Shown: positions 8,012 to 17,020, numbered from the stretch's first letter. The stretch is DNA of 64,000 bases from Anaerolineaceae bacterium UBA5211 (GCA_002412595.1 DHVJ01000015.1:166776-230775); one strand, 5' to 3'. Numbers and translations: made by a program. The notes: generated by a model not told the origin, from the sequence alone.

Positions 8012-8307
8012 ATGTTCTCAGCATCTATCTTGTTATACTGCGCATGCGTCCCGATAAAGCGGATATAGACAGTACAGGTGTTATATTGCAATTTAACAAC
8101 CAACCTATATTTATTTCCCGCAATATTGAAAACAACATGGTTATTTCCTAAAAAACTGGCATTTCTATATTTTTCTTTGATATCTGAGGATGTTTTCCAG
8201 TCCGCATGTTTCGCTTCAGCAAACCAGGCTTTTAAGGGTTGTTCCGCATCACGATATTCCGGTTGTTCCCAGAAATTTATTAATGTCTTCCGCGAAATAA
8301 TGCGCAT
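8008..8307 (-). CDS. higB: HigB-type toxin, RelE superfamily mRNA interferase
   Basis: A 99-aa product starting at the ATG at 8307 (MRIISRKTLINFWEQPEY), the typical HigB opening, with the conserved NIAGNKYRLVVKLQY and VYIRFIGTHAQYNKID segments. HigB toxins cleave mRNA on the ribosome. An upstream in-frame ATG at 8319 overlaps the -10 box and is rejected. The toxin gene comes first in the operon, as usual for higBA. Predicted transcription starts only a few bases before the ATG, so the leader is nearly absent. Confidence 0.9.
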   Translation of the reverse strand: MRIISRKTLINFWEQPEYRDAEQPLKAWFAEAKHADWKTSSDIKEKYRNASFLGNNHVVFNIAGNKYRLVVKLQYNTCTVYIRFIGTHAQYNKIDAENI

Positions 8308-8317
8308 GTATAGCCCC

Positions 8318-8346
8318 ATAATATCCCTTTTAGGGATATTTGTCAA
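8318..8346 (-). promoter_or_regulatory. higBA promoter with perfect palindromic operator in the spacer
   Basis: On the minus strand TTGACA (8346-8341) and TATTAT (8323-8318) are 17 bases apart. The spacer is largely a perfect inverted repeat: AATATCCCT (8320-8328) and AGGGATATT (8332-8340) around TTT. A partial second copy, AATATC...GGGATATT, lies upstream at about 8346-8371. Repressor binding here would block RNA polymerase, fitting HigA autoregulation. Confidence 0.85.
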
Positions 8347-8393
8347 TATCTTTATCCTTTATCGGGATATTTGTTCTATAATCTAGTTGACTT

Positions 8394-9029
8394 TCATTTT
8401 ACATTCAATATTTCTCTATCCTGCAGGTCTCTTTCTAAATCTTCCGGCGTTGAAAACAGCACCGTCTGAAAACCCAACTTCTCCGCCGCCTCGGTATTGG
8501 TAGCATGGTCATCGATAAACAAGCATTCCTCTGCCGGGAGGCCAACGCGCTCCAGTAAATATGCGAAGATAGCCGGGTCCGGCTTGATCAGACCCACTTC
8601 TGCGGAAATGATCAACTCGTCAAACCAGTCTAAAAACGCATACTTTCCGCGCACACGCGCGAATGTTTCCGCTGCCCAATTGCTGAGCACATACAAGGGA
8701 TAACCCGCGTCCCGCAGTTCTGCCAGAATAGCCACGCTTCCCTCAATTTCGCCCGCGACAGTTTCTTCCCAACGATCTTGATATGCCTGGATTGGCTGTG
8801 CGTACTGCGGGAAACGTAGTTTTTGCTCCGCAATGGCTTGTGTGAACGAATAACCGGCATCCTGCTTGAGATTCCATTCCTGCGGACAGATTTCGGTCAG
8901 GAAATGTTCGACTTGTTGCTCATCCCCATTAAAGTATTTACGAAACAAATGCCGTGGGTTCCAATCCAGCAGCACGCCGCCCAGGTCAAATACGATCGCC
9001 GGCTTCTTGCTTGCTTGTGTTGGTGTCAT
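8394..9029 (-). CDS. HAD-superfamily hydrolase, probable sugar phosphatase
   Basis: A 211-aa HAD subfamily IA phosphatase. The nucleophile motif is IVFDLGGVLLDWN with D15 as the expected aspartyl nucleophile, motif II is YVLSNW, the motif III lysine is in LIKPDPAIF, and motif IV is CLFIDDHATN. It resembles YihX-type sugar-phosphate phosphatases. Its ATG at 9029 is one base after the stop of the MFS gene, so the two are translationally coupled in a DeoR-MFS-HAD operon. The natural substrate is not evident, but a sugar phosphate fits the context. Confidence 0.87.
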   Translation of the reverse strand: MTPTQASKKPAIVFDLGGVLLDWNPRHLFRKYFNGDEQQVEHFLTEICPQEWNLKQDAGYSFTQAIAEQKLRFPQYAQPIQAYQDRWEETVAGEIEGSVAILAELRDAGYPLYVLSNWAAETFARVRGKYAFLDWFDELIISAEVGLIKPDPAIFAYLLERVGLPAEECLFIDDHATNTEAAEKLGFQTVLFSTPEDLERDLQDREILNVK

Positions 9030-9030
9030 G

Positions 9031-10200
9031 TCAATCCTCTTTCGTAGATGGGTTGCTTTGAGTGGCTACGCGCCGGCCGCTGATCACCAACGACCCTACC
9101 AGCAGTGCCACCAGCAGGAAGGAAGCCCGCAGCGTAGCCTGTTCGGCCACAAAGCCGATCACCGGCGGGCCAAACAGCGAGCCGCCGTAGCCAATAGTGG
9201 CCACGCCCGCGATGCCAACTCCGGTAGCAATGCCGGGTGTGTTGCCGGCCGCGCGGTAGATCAGCGGGATCACGTTGGACAAACCCAGCCCCACCAAAGC
9301 AAATCCGACAATGGAAAGCAGCACGGTAGGTGAAAACACCAGCAGAAACAGTCCCAGCGCGGCTGTCAACCCACTCAGGCGCACGATGAAAGCCGGCGTG
9401 CGCCAGCGCGTGATGGTGTCACCCAGCAGTCGCCCGGCCGTCATGGTCAGCGAAAAAGCCGCGTAACCCAGCGCCGCGAAACCAGCTTCGGCCTGGAAGA
9501 TGTCCGTCAGGTAAAGGCCGCTCCAGTCCGCCATGGCGCCTTCCGTCACGGAAGAACAAAAAGCTATGATGCCCAGCACCCACAGCGCGCGTTCCGGCAG
9601 GCGGAAACTCACCGTCTGGCGCACGCTGCCTGGCTGAGCTGGGATCAGGTGCGGGTAACCCAACAACATGCTCCCGCCGAAGATCAGCCCGGCCAGAGCT
9701 GTATGCAGCGCGGGAGGGAATCCAGCTAGCCCAGCCGCGCCGGCGCTGATCAGCGATCCCACCAGCGCGCCAATGCTGTAGAAAGCGTGAAAAGAGGACA
9801 TCATCACGCGTCCATTTTGATGCTCCACCAGCACAGCCTGCTCGTTCATAGCTACATCCATGGCGCTTAAGAAAGCGCCAAACAGGAACAGCGCAATAAA
9901 TAACACAACTGAATTGGGCGCCAACAGCAACAGCGGCAGCGTCAGGCCCATACCCAACGCACCCGCCAGGGTTACCTTGGGGCTGCCATAACGCGCGATC
10001 AATCCACCTGTCAGCGAGAGCGCGGTCAGCACGCCGAATGAAAGGCCCAGCAGTACCACGCCCAGCGCACCCTTGCTCAAGCTCAAATTGGACTGCACAT
10101 ATGGAATGCGCGCCACCCAGGTAGCCATCATGGCCCCGTTCGCGAAGAAAGCTGCTAAAACAGCCAACTGCGCTTTACCCCCTGAAAAAAATTTCTGCAT
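9031..10200 (-). CDS. MFS transporter, probable sugar or related solute importer
   Basis: A 389-aa protein with about twelve hydrophobic segments, of YbjJ/FucP-like type. MFS features include the opening FFANGAMMATWVARIPYVQ, the cytoplasmic loop GGLIARYGSPKVT between helices 2 and 3, and SAMDVAMNEQAVLVE. It follows a DeoR regulator by 49 bases and is coupled to a HAD phosphatase, an arrangement seen for sugar uptake. The substrate cannot be told from sequence. Confidence 0.85.
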   Translation of the reverse strand: MQKFFSGGKAQLAVLAAFFANGAMMATWVARIPYVQSNLSLSKGALGVVLLGLSFGVLTALSLTGGLIARYGSPKVTLAGALGMGLTLPLLLLAPNSVVLFIALFLFGAFLSAMDVAMNEQAVLVEHQNGRVMMSSFHAFYSIGALVGSLISAGAAGLAGFPPALHTALAGLIFGGSMLLGYPHLIPAQPGSVRQTVSFRLPERALWVLGIIAFCSSVTEGAMADWSGLYLTDIFQAEAGFAALGYAAFSLTMTAGRLLGDTITRWRTPAFIVRLSGLTAALGLFLLVFSPTVLLSIVGFALVGLGLSNVIPLIYRAAGNTPGIATGVGIAGVATIGYGGSLFGPPVIGFVAEQATLRASFLLVALLVGSLVISGRRVATQSNPSTKED

Positions 10201-10249
10201 GTAGAGTTCCTCTCGGTTCAGAATTATAGATTGCCTGGATTCAGCGTTA

Positions 10250-11017
10250 TCAGGCCTGGATCACTTGAATGCCCAGTGCGCGATAGGGTGCTAAAGTCTC
10301 CTGCGGCACTTGTTTTTCAGTGATAATATGCGTCAGATTTTCGACCGGCGCGACGATGTAAGGCGCAATAGCTCCCAGCTTATCCGCTGTCACGGTAGCC
10401 ACCACTTCGCCAGATTGCTCGATCAGCGCGCGCACCAGGTCCACTTCTTCATACAGCGTGCTGGTTATACCCACCTCCGGATGCACGCCGCACACACCCA
10501 GAAAGCAGATATCCGCCTGGAAGCAGCGGATCTTTGCCGTGGCTTCCGCGTCGCTTGTCACCAGCTCACGCTTGTTGATGCGCCCACCCACCATGATGAT
10601 CTCAATGCGCGCGTATTCGGCCAGGTATAGAGCGATCAAGGGGCTGGTGGTCACGACTGTGGCATGCAGGTTGATGGGCAGATTGCGGGCAATTTCCGCC
10701 GTAGTGGTGCCCCCGCCAATCAGGATCAACTGGTTATCCTTGACCAGGCTGCTGGCCGCCAGCGCCAACTCGGACTTGACTGCTTGTTTGCACTTGTCGC
10801 GCTCGTAATAGGGCATATTGCTGGGCGTCAGCGGCAGCGCCCCGCCGTGCACGCGCTTGAGCAAACCGGCATCCGCCAGCTCACTTAAATCACGCCGGAT
10901 GGTATCTTCCGAGACGCCGTACTGTTCGCTCAGTTCGGCCGCCACCAGCTTGCCCTTGCGGCGCAGCTCGCGCAGCATCATTTCACGTCTTTCCTGGGGC
11001 AGATCGATTACAACCAT
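10250..11017 (-). CDS. DeoR-family transcriptional regulator
   Basis: A 255-aa protein with an N-terminal DeoR helix-turn-helix (VAAELSEQYGVSEDTIRRDLSELADAGLLKRVHGGA) and a C-terminal sugar-phosphate sensor domain (LILIGGGTTTAEIARNLP, TTSPLIALYLA, VMVGG-type segment, FLGVCGVHPEVGITS). The ATG at 11017 has an AAGAAGGA site. An in-frame GTG at 11032 overlaps that site and is less likely. Being first in the operon it probably represses itself and the transporter until a sugar phosphate binds. Confidence 0.9.
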   Translation of the reverse strand: MVVIDLPQERREMMLRELRRKGKLVAAELSEQYGVSEDTIRRDLSELADAGLLKRVHGGALPLTPSNMPYYERDKCKQAVKSELALAASSLVKDNQLILIGGGTTTAEIARNLPINLHATVVTTSPLIALYLAEYARIEIIMVGGRINKRELVTSDAEATAKIRCFQADICFLGVCGVHPEVGITSTLYEEVDLVRALIEQSGEVVATVTADKLGAIAPYIVAPVENLTHIITEKQVPQETLAPYRALGIQVIQA

Positions 11018-11054
11018 GCTTCCTTCTTTCACGCGCTTTTATGCGGTTATTTGC

Positions 11055-11083
11055 ATTTTAGTGCGTGTTTAAGAAGGTGTCAA
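11055..11083 (-). promoter_or_regulatory. Promoter of the DeoR-MFS-HAD operon
   Basis: TTGACA (11083-11078) and TAAAAT (11060-11055) on the minus strand are 17 bases apart. The predicted start near 11048 leaves about 30 bases of leader, including the ribosome binding site. Confidence 0.8.
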
Positions 11084-11096
11084 GCCCGGAATGGAT

Positions 11097-11462
11097 TTAT
11101 TTTTCAAGGGTTTTATAATGCAGGATGTGAACCGTCACACCCACCGCAATGCCGCCTAACAACAAGCGCAAGGCCAGTGAATCCACCACAAAAAAAATCG
11201 AGTAGAGCATGGTGGCCCACAACAGCGTCACGGAGCTGATCTTGGCAGACAACGGGATGGCCTTATATTCGCGAAAATTGCGGATGTATTCACCCAACAC
11301 TTTGTGGTTAATCAGCCAGTTGTACAGCCGTTCTGACCCTCTGCAAAAACAAGCAGCCGAAAGCAGTAAAAAGGGCGTCGTCGGTAATATGGGCAGCAAT
11401 ATACCTACTAAACCCAATCCCAATGAAAGGAATCCGATAATGATAAAAAATTTTTTCTTCAA
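11097..11462 (-). CDS. YbaN-like DUF454 membrane protein
   Basis: A 121-aa small inner-membrane protein. The N-terminal segment (GFLSLGLGLVGILLPILPTTPFLLLSAACF) with the PILPTTPFLLL signature is diagnostic of DUF454/YbaN. It is followed by the conserved amphipathic stretch (LYNWLINHKVLGEYIRNFREYKAIP) and two more hydrophobic helices at about 78-112. The biochemical role of the family is unknown. It ends just before the DeoR promoter. Confidence 0.85.
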   Translation of the reverse strand: MKKKFFIIIGFLSLGLGLVGILLPILPTTPFLLLSAACFCRGSERLYNWLINHKVLGEYIRNFREYKAIPLSAKISSVTLLWATMLYSIFFVVDSLALRLLLGGIAVGVTVHILHYKTLEK

Positions 11463-11514
11463 TGCATTTCCTTTTTAACATCACACCCTTCACGGATATG
11501 ACCATTTACAGATA

Positions 11515-13278
11515 TTATCCGGATTGCGCATTCGGCGCCAAATCCACATTGAACTGCACATCAACCAGACGCTTGTACAGGCCGTTCTCTTTCATCAACT
11601 CCTGGTGCGTGCCCTGCTCCACGATGTGGCTGCCTTCCAACACCACGATGCGGTCGGCGTTGCGGATGGTGGACAATCGATGCGCGATGATGATGACTGT
11701 GCGCCCCACCATCAGTTTGTCCAGCGCCTGCTGGATGAGCAGTTCGGTCTCGGTGTCCACCGCCGAGGTGGCTTCGTCCAAGATCAAGATGGGCGCATCC
11801 CGCAGCACCGTACGCGCGATAGCAATGCGCTGGCGCTGCCCGCCGGAAAGTTTCACGCCGCGTTCGCCGATCATGGTGTCGTAACCCTCCGGCAAGTCGT
11901 AGATGAAGTCGTGCGCGTTGGCAACTTTGGCCGCGCGCATCATTTCTTCTTCCGTAGCATCCTGGCGCCCAAACAGGATGTTCTCGCGCACCGTGCCGTG
12001 GAAAAGGAACACGTTCTGAAGCACGATACTGATCTGTTGGCGGATGCTCTTCAAGCTCAAGTCGCGCAGGTCATACCCGTCAATTAAAATAGAGCCTTGC
12101 GTTACATCATAAAAACGCGGGATCAGGTTGGCCAGGGTGGTTTTGCCCACGCCGGTCGGCCCGACCAGTGCCACCACCTTGCCGGCCGGTATGGTCAGGT
12201 TGATATCCTCCAGCACCGGAATGCCCGTGTCGTAATGGAAACTGACGTTGCGCAGCTCGATTTCCTTGGCACCCGCCAACGGCAGGTCAACTGCGTCCGG
12301 TTTCTCGACGATGTTGGGCGCTTCATTGAATAGCTGGTTAACCCGCTGCGCGCCGGCTAAGGCCTGCTGCACATTTTCCCACACCCGGCTCATCTCGCGG
12401 ATGGGCTGGTACAGCAATTCCAAATAAAGGAAGAAAGCCACCAAACCATCCACTGCCAGGGTTTGGCCCAATACGAACTTGCCTCCAAAATAGATCAATA
12501 CAATAGTACCCAGCGAGGAAGCGAACTCGATCAGCGGGTGGAAGGTCGCCATCAGGCGCAGCGCGCGCATCTGCGCGCTGCGGTAGCGATCGACGTGGTA
12601 ATTCATGCGCGCCACTTCCAGGTCTTCGCGCGAGAAGGCCTGGATCTCACGCACACCCGACAGATTATCGTTCAAGACCGCGTTCAGTTCCCCTAACTTG
12701 CGTTGCCGCTCCCGGAAAGCCGGGTTGACGAATTTATTAAACCCCTGCATGGTCAGGATGATGAGCGGCACCGGGATCATGCTCAGCAGCGCCAGCGGTG
12801 CATTGATGGTGAAAAGGATAGCCAGCACACCCACCAGCGTCAGCACGTTAGCGCTCAGGTCCGGAATAGCATGCGCAATCAGGTTTTCCAGCAAGTCGGT
12901 ATCGTTCACCAATTGCGACATTAAATCACCGGTTTGGGTGTTTTCGTAAAAACGCAGCGATAGGCGCTGCACGTGTTCGTACAGGTTCAGCCGCACGTCC
13001 GCCACCACGCCCCAACCCGCGATGTGCGCCATGTAACTGCGCAGGTATTGGAACAGAATGCGCAGCAGGTAAACGCCCAACGCCATGGCCGCCAGGCGGG
13101 TAATTTGCAGCATATCGCTTTGCGCCAGGCCGGGCGAGGAAACAATCGCTACCATTTGCTTCACCAGCCAGGGTGCAATCAACTGCACGCCCACCAGCAG
13201 CAGCATACTGCCTACTGTCAGGAACAGCGCGCCTCTGTATTTGCGCAGATATTGATAAAGAAACCGAAATGAATTCAA
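11515..13278 (-). CDS. ABC exporter half-transporter (fused permease and ATPase)
   Basis: A 587-aa protein with an N-terminal six-helix exporter domain (about 1-310) and a C-terminal nucleotide-binding domain holding Walker A GPTGVGKTT, signature LSGGQRQRIAIA, Walker B ILILDEATSAVD and the switch His in AHRLST. The TTG at 13278 is chosen because a GGAGG site at 13291-13287 lies eight bases upstream; a longer frame from a TTG at 13293 would overlap that site. Exporters of this type work as dimers on lipids, peptides or drugs. No partner half-transporter is adjacent, so a homodimer is likely. Confidence 0.9.
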   Translation of the reverse strand: MNSFRFLYQYLRKYRGALFLTVGSMLLLVGVQLIAPWLVKQMVAIVSSPGLAQSDMLQITRLAAMALGVYLLRILFQYLRSYMAHIAGWGVVADVRLNLYEHVQRLSLRFYENTQTGDLMSQLVNDTDLLENLIAHAIPDLSANVLTLVGVLAILFTINAPLALLSMIPVPLIILTMQGFNKFVNPAFRERQRKLGELNAVLNDNLSGVREIQAFSREDLEVARMNYHVDRYRSAQMRALRLMATFHPLIEFASSLGTIVLIYFGGKFVLGQTLAVDGLVAFFLYLELLYQPIREMSRVWENVQQALAGAQRVNQLFNEAPNIVEKPDAVDLPLAGAKEIELRNVSFHYDTGIPVLEDINLTIPAGKVVALVGPTGVGKTTLANLIPRFYDVTQGSILIDGYDLRDLSLKSIRQQISIVLQNVFLFHGTVRENILFGRQDATEEEMMRAAKVANAHDFIYDLPEGYDTMIGERGVKLSGGQRQRIAIARTVLRDAPILILDEATSAVDTETELLIQQALDKLMVGRTVIIIAHRLSTIRNADRIVVLEGSHIVEQGTHQELMKENGLYKRLVDVQFNVDLAPNAQSG

Positions 13279-13395
13279 GGGGAGAACCTCCAAACATTAA
13301 TAATTGTTAACATAAACGTGTTCATTCTACCCGAAGAGCCGACGGACGTCAGCTGCACGGAAATATTTTTAATAAAGCATCCGGTTTGGGGCAAT

Positions 13396-13427
13396 AAAAA
13401 GGGCTATCCAGGTGAATGGCAGCCCTT
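13396..13427 (-). terminator. Intrinsic terminator of the FMN-VOC-AroE operon
   Basis: On the minus strand AAGGGCT (13427-13421) pairs with AGCCCTT (13406-13399 region), followed directly by a T-run (13400-13396). It lies about 45 bases after the stop codon of the AroE-like gene. Confidence 0.75.
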
Positions 13428-13472
13428 GACCAGAATTTCTGGTTACTCGATTAAGCTACCGTCCATGAAGTC

Positions 13473-14327
13473 TCACAAACCAAATTCTCTCTTCAATGTA
13501 TCCATCATCACATCCAGCGGCGCTTCCTCGCCGGTCCACAGGGTGAAGTTGAGCGCGCCCTGGTTGACCAGCATGCCCAATCCATTGATGGTCTGGGCGC
13601 CGCGCGCGGCGGCTTCCTGCAGGAACAGGCTGTTGGGATCGTTGAAGATCACGTCCGTCACGACCATATCGGGTGCGATGCTATCATAATTAATGTCCGG
13701 CTTCTGGTCCACGTTGGGGAACAACCCCACGGAAGTGGCATTGACCAGGATGTGTGTACCCTGCGGCATCGCGATAGCGCCCTGCCAGGGAATATATTCC
13801 ACTGTTGCTGTAGTCTTTTCCTTTAATAACTCTACCAAAGCTTGTCCGCGCTGCGGATTAACGTTGGCGATAATGATCTTTTTTGCCCCGGCCAGCGCGC
13901 ACTCCACGCTGATGGCGCGCGCCGCCCCGCCCGCGCCCAGGATCATGACTGTCTTGCCCACTGGGGAAACGCCTGCGTCTTTCAGCGAGGTCAGAAAGCC
14001 CTTGCCGTCGGTGTTCTCGCCCCACAGCTTGCCGTCGTTATTGACCACCACGTTGACCGCTTCGATGATCTCGGCCGCCGGCGATAATTCATCCAGGTAT
14101 TTCAGCACTTCCACCTTGTGCGGGATGGTCAGATTGATGCCGCGCATGTTCATCGCACGCAGGCCCTGCATGGCCGCGCCCAGGTCACCTTCGTTGACCT
14201 TGATGGTCAGGTAGCGGAAGTCCAGCCCCTTGGCTGCGAAACCGGCTTCTTCCATCACCCCGGTCGGGTTCTCGTCAATCGGGCAGCCAAACACGCCCAC
14301 CAATTCGGACCGATAATTCTTGCTCAC
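13473..14327 (-). CDS. Shikimate dehydrogenase family protein (AroE-like, atypical substrate site)
   Basis: A 284-aa protein. The family core is clear: NLTIPHK with catalytic Lys 71, GENTDGKGF with Asp 107, nucleotide-binding GAGGAARA at 131-138, and C-terminal NGLGMLVNQGALNF. The N-terminal substrate loop reads GCPIDENPTG where AroE normally has a Ser-x-Ser motif contacting the shikimate carboxylate. Substrate preference may therefore differ (quinate or another polyol acid). It is the last gene of an operon with an FMN oxidoreductase and a VOC protein rather than with other aromatic-pathway genes. Confidence 0.82.
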   Translation of the reverse strand: MSKNYRSELVGVFGCPIDENPTGVMEEAGFAAKGLDFRYLTIKVNEGDLGAAMQGLRAMNMRGINLTIPHKVEVLKYLDELSPAAEIIEAVNVVVNNDGKLWGENTDGKGFLTSLKDAGVSPVGKTVMILGAGGAARAISVECALAGAKKIIIANVNPQRGQALVELLKEKTTATVEYIPWQGAIAMPQGTHILVNATSVGLFPNVDQKPDINYDSIAPDMVVTDVIFNDPNSLFLQEAAARGAQTINGLGMLVNQGALNFTLWTGEEAPLDVMMDTLKREFGL

Positions 14328-14366
14328 GAATAATTCCTCCTATCTACCTTTAATGATTAACCCGGG

Positions 14367-14759
14367 TTATAAGCGCTGGCAGAATTCCACCCGCTCTCCA
14401 TTGAGTCCACGTATGATGAAATAGCGGATGCCATTTTCCCAGAAGGGCAGCGCTTGAATGCCGTCCGTTTCCAGCGGATATTGCAGCCCATGCACCGCTG
14501 TGAAGGCCGCTTCGATATCACGTACATCCAGGCAGAAATGATTGATCGCGCCGGTTTGGCCGGCAGCCGCATCCACCTCATATACTTCTATGACCAGGTT
14601 GCCCAACTTCAGGAAGGACACAGCTTGATCTTTGGGGCCCATTTGCGTGCGCATTTCTTCCTGGAAACCCAGAGATTTGTAAAAATCCACGGTTCTTTTG
14701 AATTCCTGCGTCGGCAGCCCAAGATGCTGCAATCCGGTAATATTATCTTTTAATTCCAT
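14367..14759 (-). CDS. VOC-superfamily (glyoxalase-like) protein
   Basis: A 130-aa single-domain protein with two beta-alpha-beta-beta-beta modules. LQHLGLPTQEFKRTVDFYKSLGF supplies the first metal-ligand-like His, HFCLDVRD the second, and GLNGERVEFCQRL the C-terminal Glu. It lies between an FMN-dependent oxidoreductase (17 bases) and the AroE-like gene (39 bases) on the same strand, so all three are probably cotranscribed. The reaction is unknown; isomerase, lyase or dioxygenase activity is possible. Confidence 0.82.
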   Translation of the reverse strand: MELKDNITGLQHLGLPTQEFKRTVDFYKSLGFQEEMRTQMGPKDQAVSFLKLGNLVIEVYEVDAAAGQTGAINHFCLDVRDIEAAFTAVHGLQYPLETDGIQALPFWENGIRYFIIRGLNGERVEFCQRL

Positions 14760-14776
14760 AGCTCTGTTCCTTTACA

Positions 14777-15871
14777 TCAACGCCGAACGATGACCTTCTC
14801 ACGGGTGATATCCACCAGACTGGCACAGTTGGCCAGCCGCATGATATTCTGCAGCTCCCAATAGATCTTCTGGGTATAGGTCGCCACGCCGTCCAATCCG
14901 CCGCCGTAAACCGCCACGGTGTACGGCCGGCCAATGCCGACTGCGTCCGCGCCTAATGCTAACATCTTGAACACATCCTCACCCGAGCGCACGCCGCCGT
15001 CCGCGAAAATCTTGAGCGCGCCGCCTACTTCGCGGCTGATCTCCTCGACCACATCGCAGGGCGCCAGGCTGCTCTCGACCACATTGCCGCCGTGGTTGGA
15101 AATGAGGATGCCGTAAGCGCCGGTTTCGGCTGCCTTGACCGCCGCTTTGACCGACATAATACCCTTGATGACCACCGGCACGCCCGCCGCCTGGACAAAA
15201 TCCTTCAGCTCATCTACGTTTCGGGCGCAAACGCCCTCATTCTTGGCGCCAACTTTGCCGGAATACTGGTAGCCCAAGCCGATAGCGTCCAGGTCTGTAG
15301 CCATGGCCATCACGCCCGCCTCACGGCACCACTGCACGCGCTTATCAAATTCCGCGCGGTCTGCCCAGGGTTTGATGGTCGGCACACCTACACCGTTGAC
15401 TTCCTGGATGGGCGCGATCTGGCCGGGGAAATACCCCTCGGCTTTATTATCCCCCAACCAGGCCATACCACCGGCCTGATATGCTCCTTTAATAAGCGCA
15501 TCGGCATAGGCATCATTGTTATTAAAAAACGGACTGTCGAAAGTGTAATCGGTGAGGATCTTGGCGATGGGGGATGCAAATACCGGCAGGTCAAACTGCC
15601 GGCCAAATAGCTCTATATTCATATCGGGGACGTAGTCATCGTGAATGACATCCAGCTCGATACGGATGTCCGCCAGCGCCTGGTAAGCATGTATGAAACC
15701 CAGGTTGTTGCCCTTGGCGCCGAATTCGAGTGCGTTGGTGTAACGCCCGGCGCAGGCAATGCCATTGCAGACTTTGCATACCCGGCAGGAGGGCACAAGC
15801 ACCTTTCTGGCCGCTTCCTGGTATTGGGCATATTTCAATAAGACGTCTGAATAATTCGTGGAATGGTCCAT
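14777..15871 (-). CDS. FMN-dependent alpha-hydroxy-acid dehydrogenase family protein
   Basis: A 364-aa TIM-barrel flavoprotein of the lactate dehydrogenase/type II IPP isomerase class. Visible landmarks are PVFASPIAK, PVVIKGIMSVKAAVKAAETGAYGILISNHGG (with the active-site-like SNHGG), IFADGGVRSGEDVFKMLALGADAVGIGRP and a C-terminal Arg pair. The N-terminus carries a Cys cluster (CRVCKVCNGIACAGR), which marks an anaerobe-type subfamily. An AAGGAG site precedes the ATG at 15871. It is the first gene of the three-gene operon, and TATAAT at 15924-15919 may be its -10 box. The substrate is unknown. Confidence 0.85.
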   Translation of the reverse strand: MDHSTNYSDVLLKYAQYQEAARKVLVPSCRVCKVCNGIACAGRYTNALEFGAKGNNLGFIHAYQALADIRIELDVIHDDYVPDMNIELFGRQFDLPVFASPIAKILTDYTFDSPFFNNNDAYADALIKGAYQAGGMAWLGDNKAEGYFPGQIAPIQEVNGVGVPTIKPWADRAEFDKRVQWCREAGVMAMATDLDAIGLGYQYSGKVGAKNEGVCARNVDELKDFVQAAGVPVVIKGIMSVKAAVKAAETGAYGILISNHGGNVVESSLAPCDVVEEISREVGGALKIFADGGVRSGEDVFKMLALGADAVGIGRPYTVAVYGGGLDGVATYTQKIYWELQNIMRLANCASLVDITREKVIVRR

Positions 15872-16138
15872 CGTGCGCGCTCCTTAACAGTAAATGATTG
15901 AGTAAACAATACCCATTAATTATAGCGAAAGTTATCTCTACCTTTCACACAAGTAAGCACAAATTTCAAGTCATACCGCATTTGATAATGCAAAAATTTC
16001 GGTATAATTTCTATATACGCAACTATTTTCAATATAGCAATTATTCCTATTATTTTCACACATCTTTGTTTTACAGGTACAATTACACAGCAAATAGAAT
16101 TAGGAAAGCCATTAGAATAAACTGAGTGGAGGAACCAC

Positions 16139-16987
16139 ATGAAAACAACATTACTACTGGAAAATAACAGCCTGTTTGGGAAATATTTAAACTCGGAACA
16201 TGGTTTCTCAGCATGGATTGAAGACGGTGATATCAAGATCCTTTATGATTGTGGATTTTCAGACAAATTCATTCACAATGCTGAAGCACTGGATATCGAT
16301 TTAAGAACTGCGGATTACGTAGTGCTTTCCCACAGCCATCGCGACCATACCTGGGGATTGAAATATTTGTTGAAATACTACCGTGATACCGCCATGGCCC
16401 GAAAGCCAATCATGCTGGTTACCATGGAGGATTTCTTCTATAAAAAATACAACTTTGTGAAGAATCAGATTTCCAGTATCGATGTGGACAGGGATGTAAT
16501 TGAACAATATTTCGACTTGCGTATTACCCCCGATCCTCTTTGGTTGACCGACAACCTGTGCTATATGGGTGTTAACGAGTTGACCAACGATTTCGAACAT
16601 AACGTACCGCAAGTTTCTAAGAAATTAAAGGACGGCGTGTACGTGGACGATGTGGTGGACGAAGATACACAATTCGCCTATAAGCACAAAAGCGGTAAAG
16701 AGGTCAGCATAGTAGCCGGCTGCGCCCATTATGGCATCTGCAACATTATGGAATACGCCAAAAGACTGACCGGCGCAAGCCAGGTACACACCTATCTGGG
16801 CGGCTCACACCTGCGCATCGATGAGGTGCCGCAATCCCAGGTGGACAAGACGGTCGATTACGTCAAGCAGCAGCATATCAAGAATTTCTACATCTGCCAT
16901 GATACCGATTTGCATTGCAAACTGGCTTTATGGAACGCCACCCCCAGTAAAGAAGCTGGTACGGGTTTGGTAATGGAATGCGAGTGA
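16139..16987 (+). CDS. MBL-fold metallohydrolase
   Basis: A 282-aa metallo-beta-lactamase-fold enzyme. The metal motif H65-S-H67-R-D69-H70 is complete, followed by AGCAHYGICNIMEYAKRL and YLGGSHLRID, resembling the methyltransferase-associated or pterin-phosphate-synthase-like branch of the family. A GGAGG site precedes the ATG at 16139. The gene stands alone, with AT-rich sequence upstream (15872-16138) holding a TATAAT at 16013-16018, and ends before a hairpin. The substrate is not predictable. Confidence 0.85.
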   Translation: MKTTLLLENNSLFGKYLNSEHGFSAWIEDGDIKILYDCGFSDKFIHNAEALDIDLRTADYVVLSHSHRDHTWGLKYLLKYYRDTAMARKPIMLVTMEDFFYKKYNFVKNQISSIDVDRDVIEQYFDLRITPDPLWLTDNLCYMGVNELTNDFEHNVPQVSKKLKDGVYVDDVVDEDTQFAYKHKSGKEVSIVAGCAHYGICNIMEYAKRLTGASQVHTYLGGSHLRIDEVPQSQVDKTVDYVKQQHIKNFYICHDTDLHCKLALWNATPSKEAGTGLVMECE

Positions 16988-17020
16988 TCGCAGCCATCCT
17001 CTCCCAGCACAGACCTATGA

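Noticed and set aside
12926..13297. 123-codon frame starting at an ATG at 13297 with GGAGG nearby
   Set aside because: It overlaps the N-terminus of the ABC exporter in another frame; the GGAGG is better used by the TTG at 13278.
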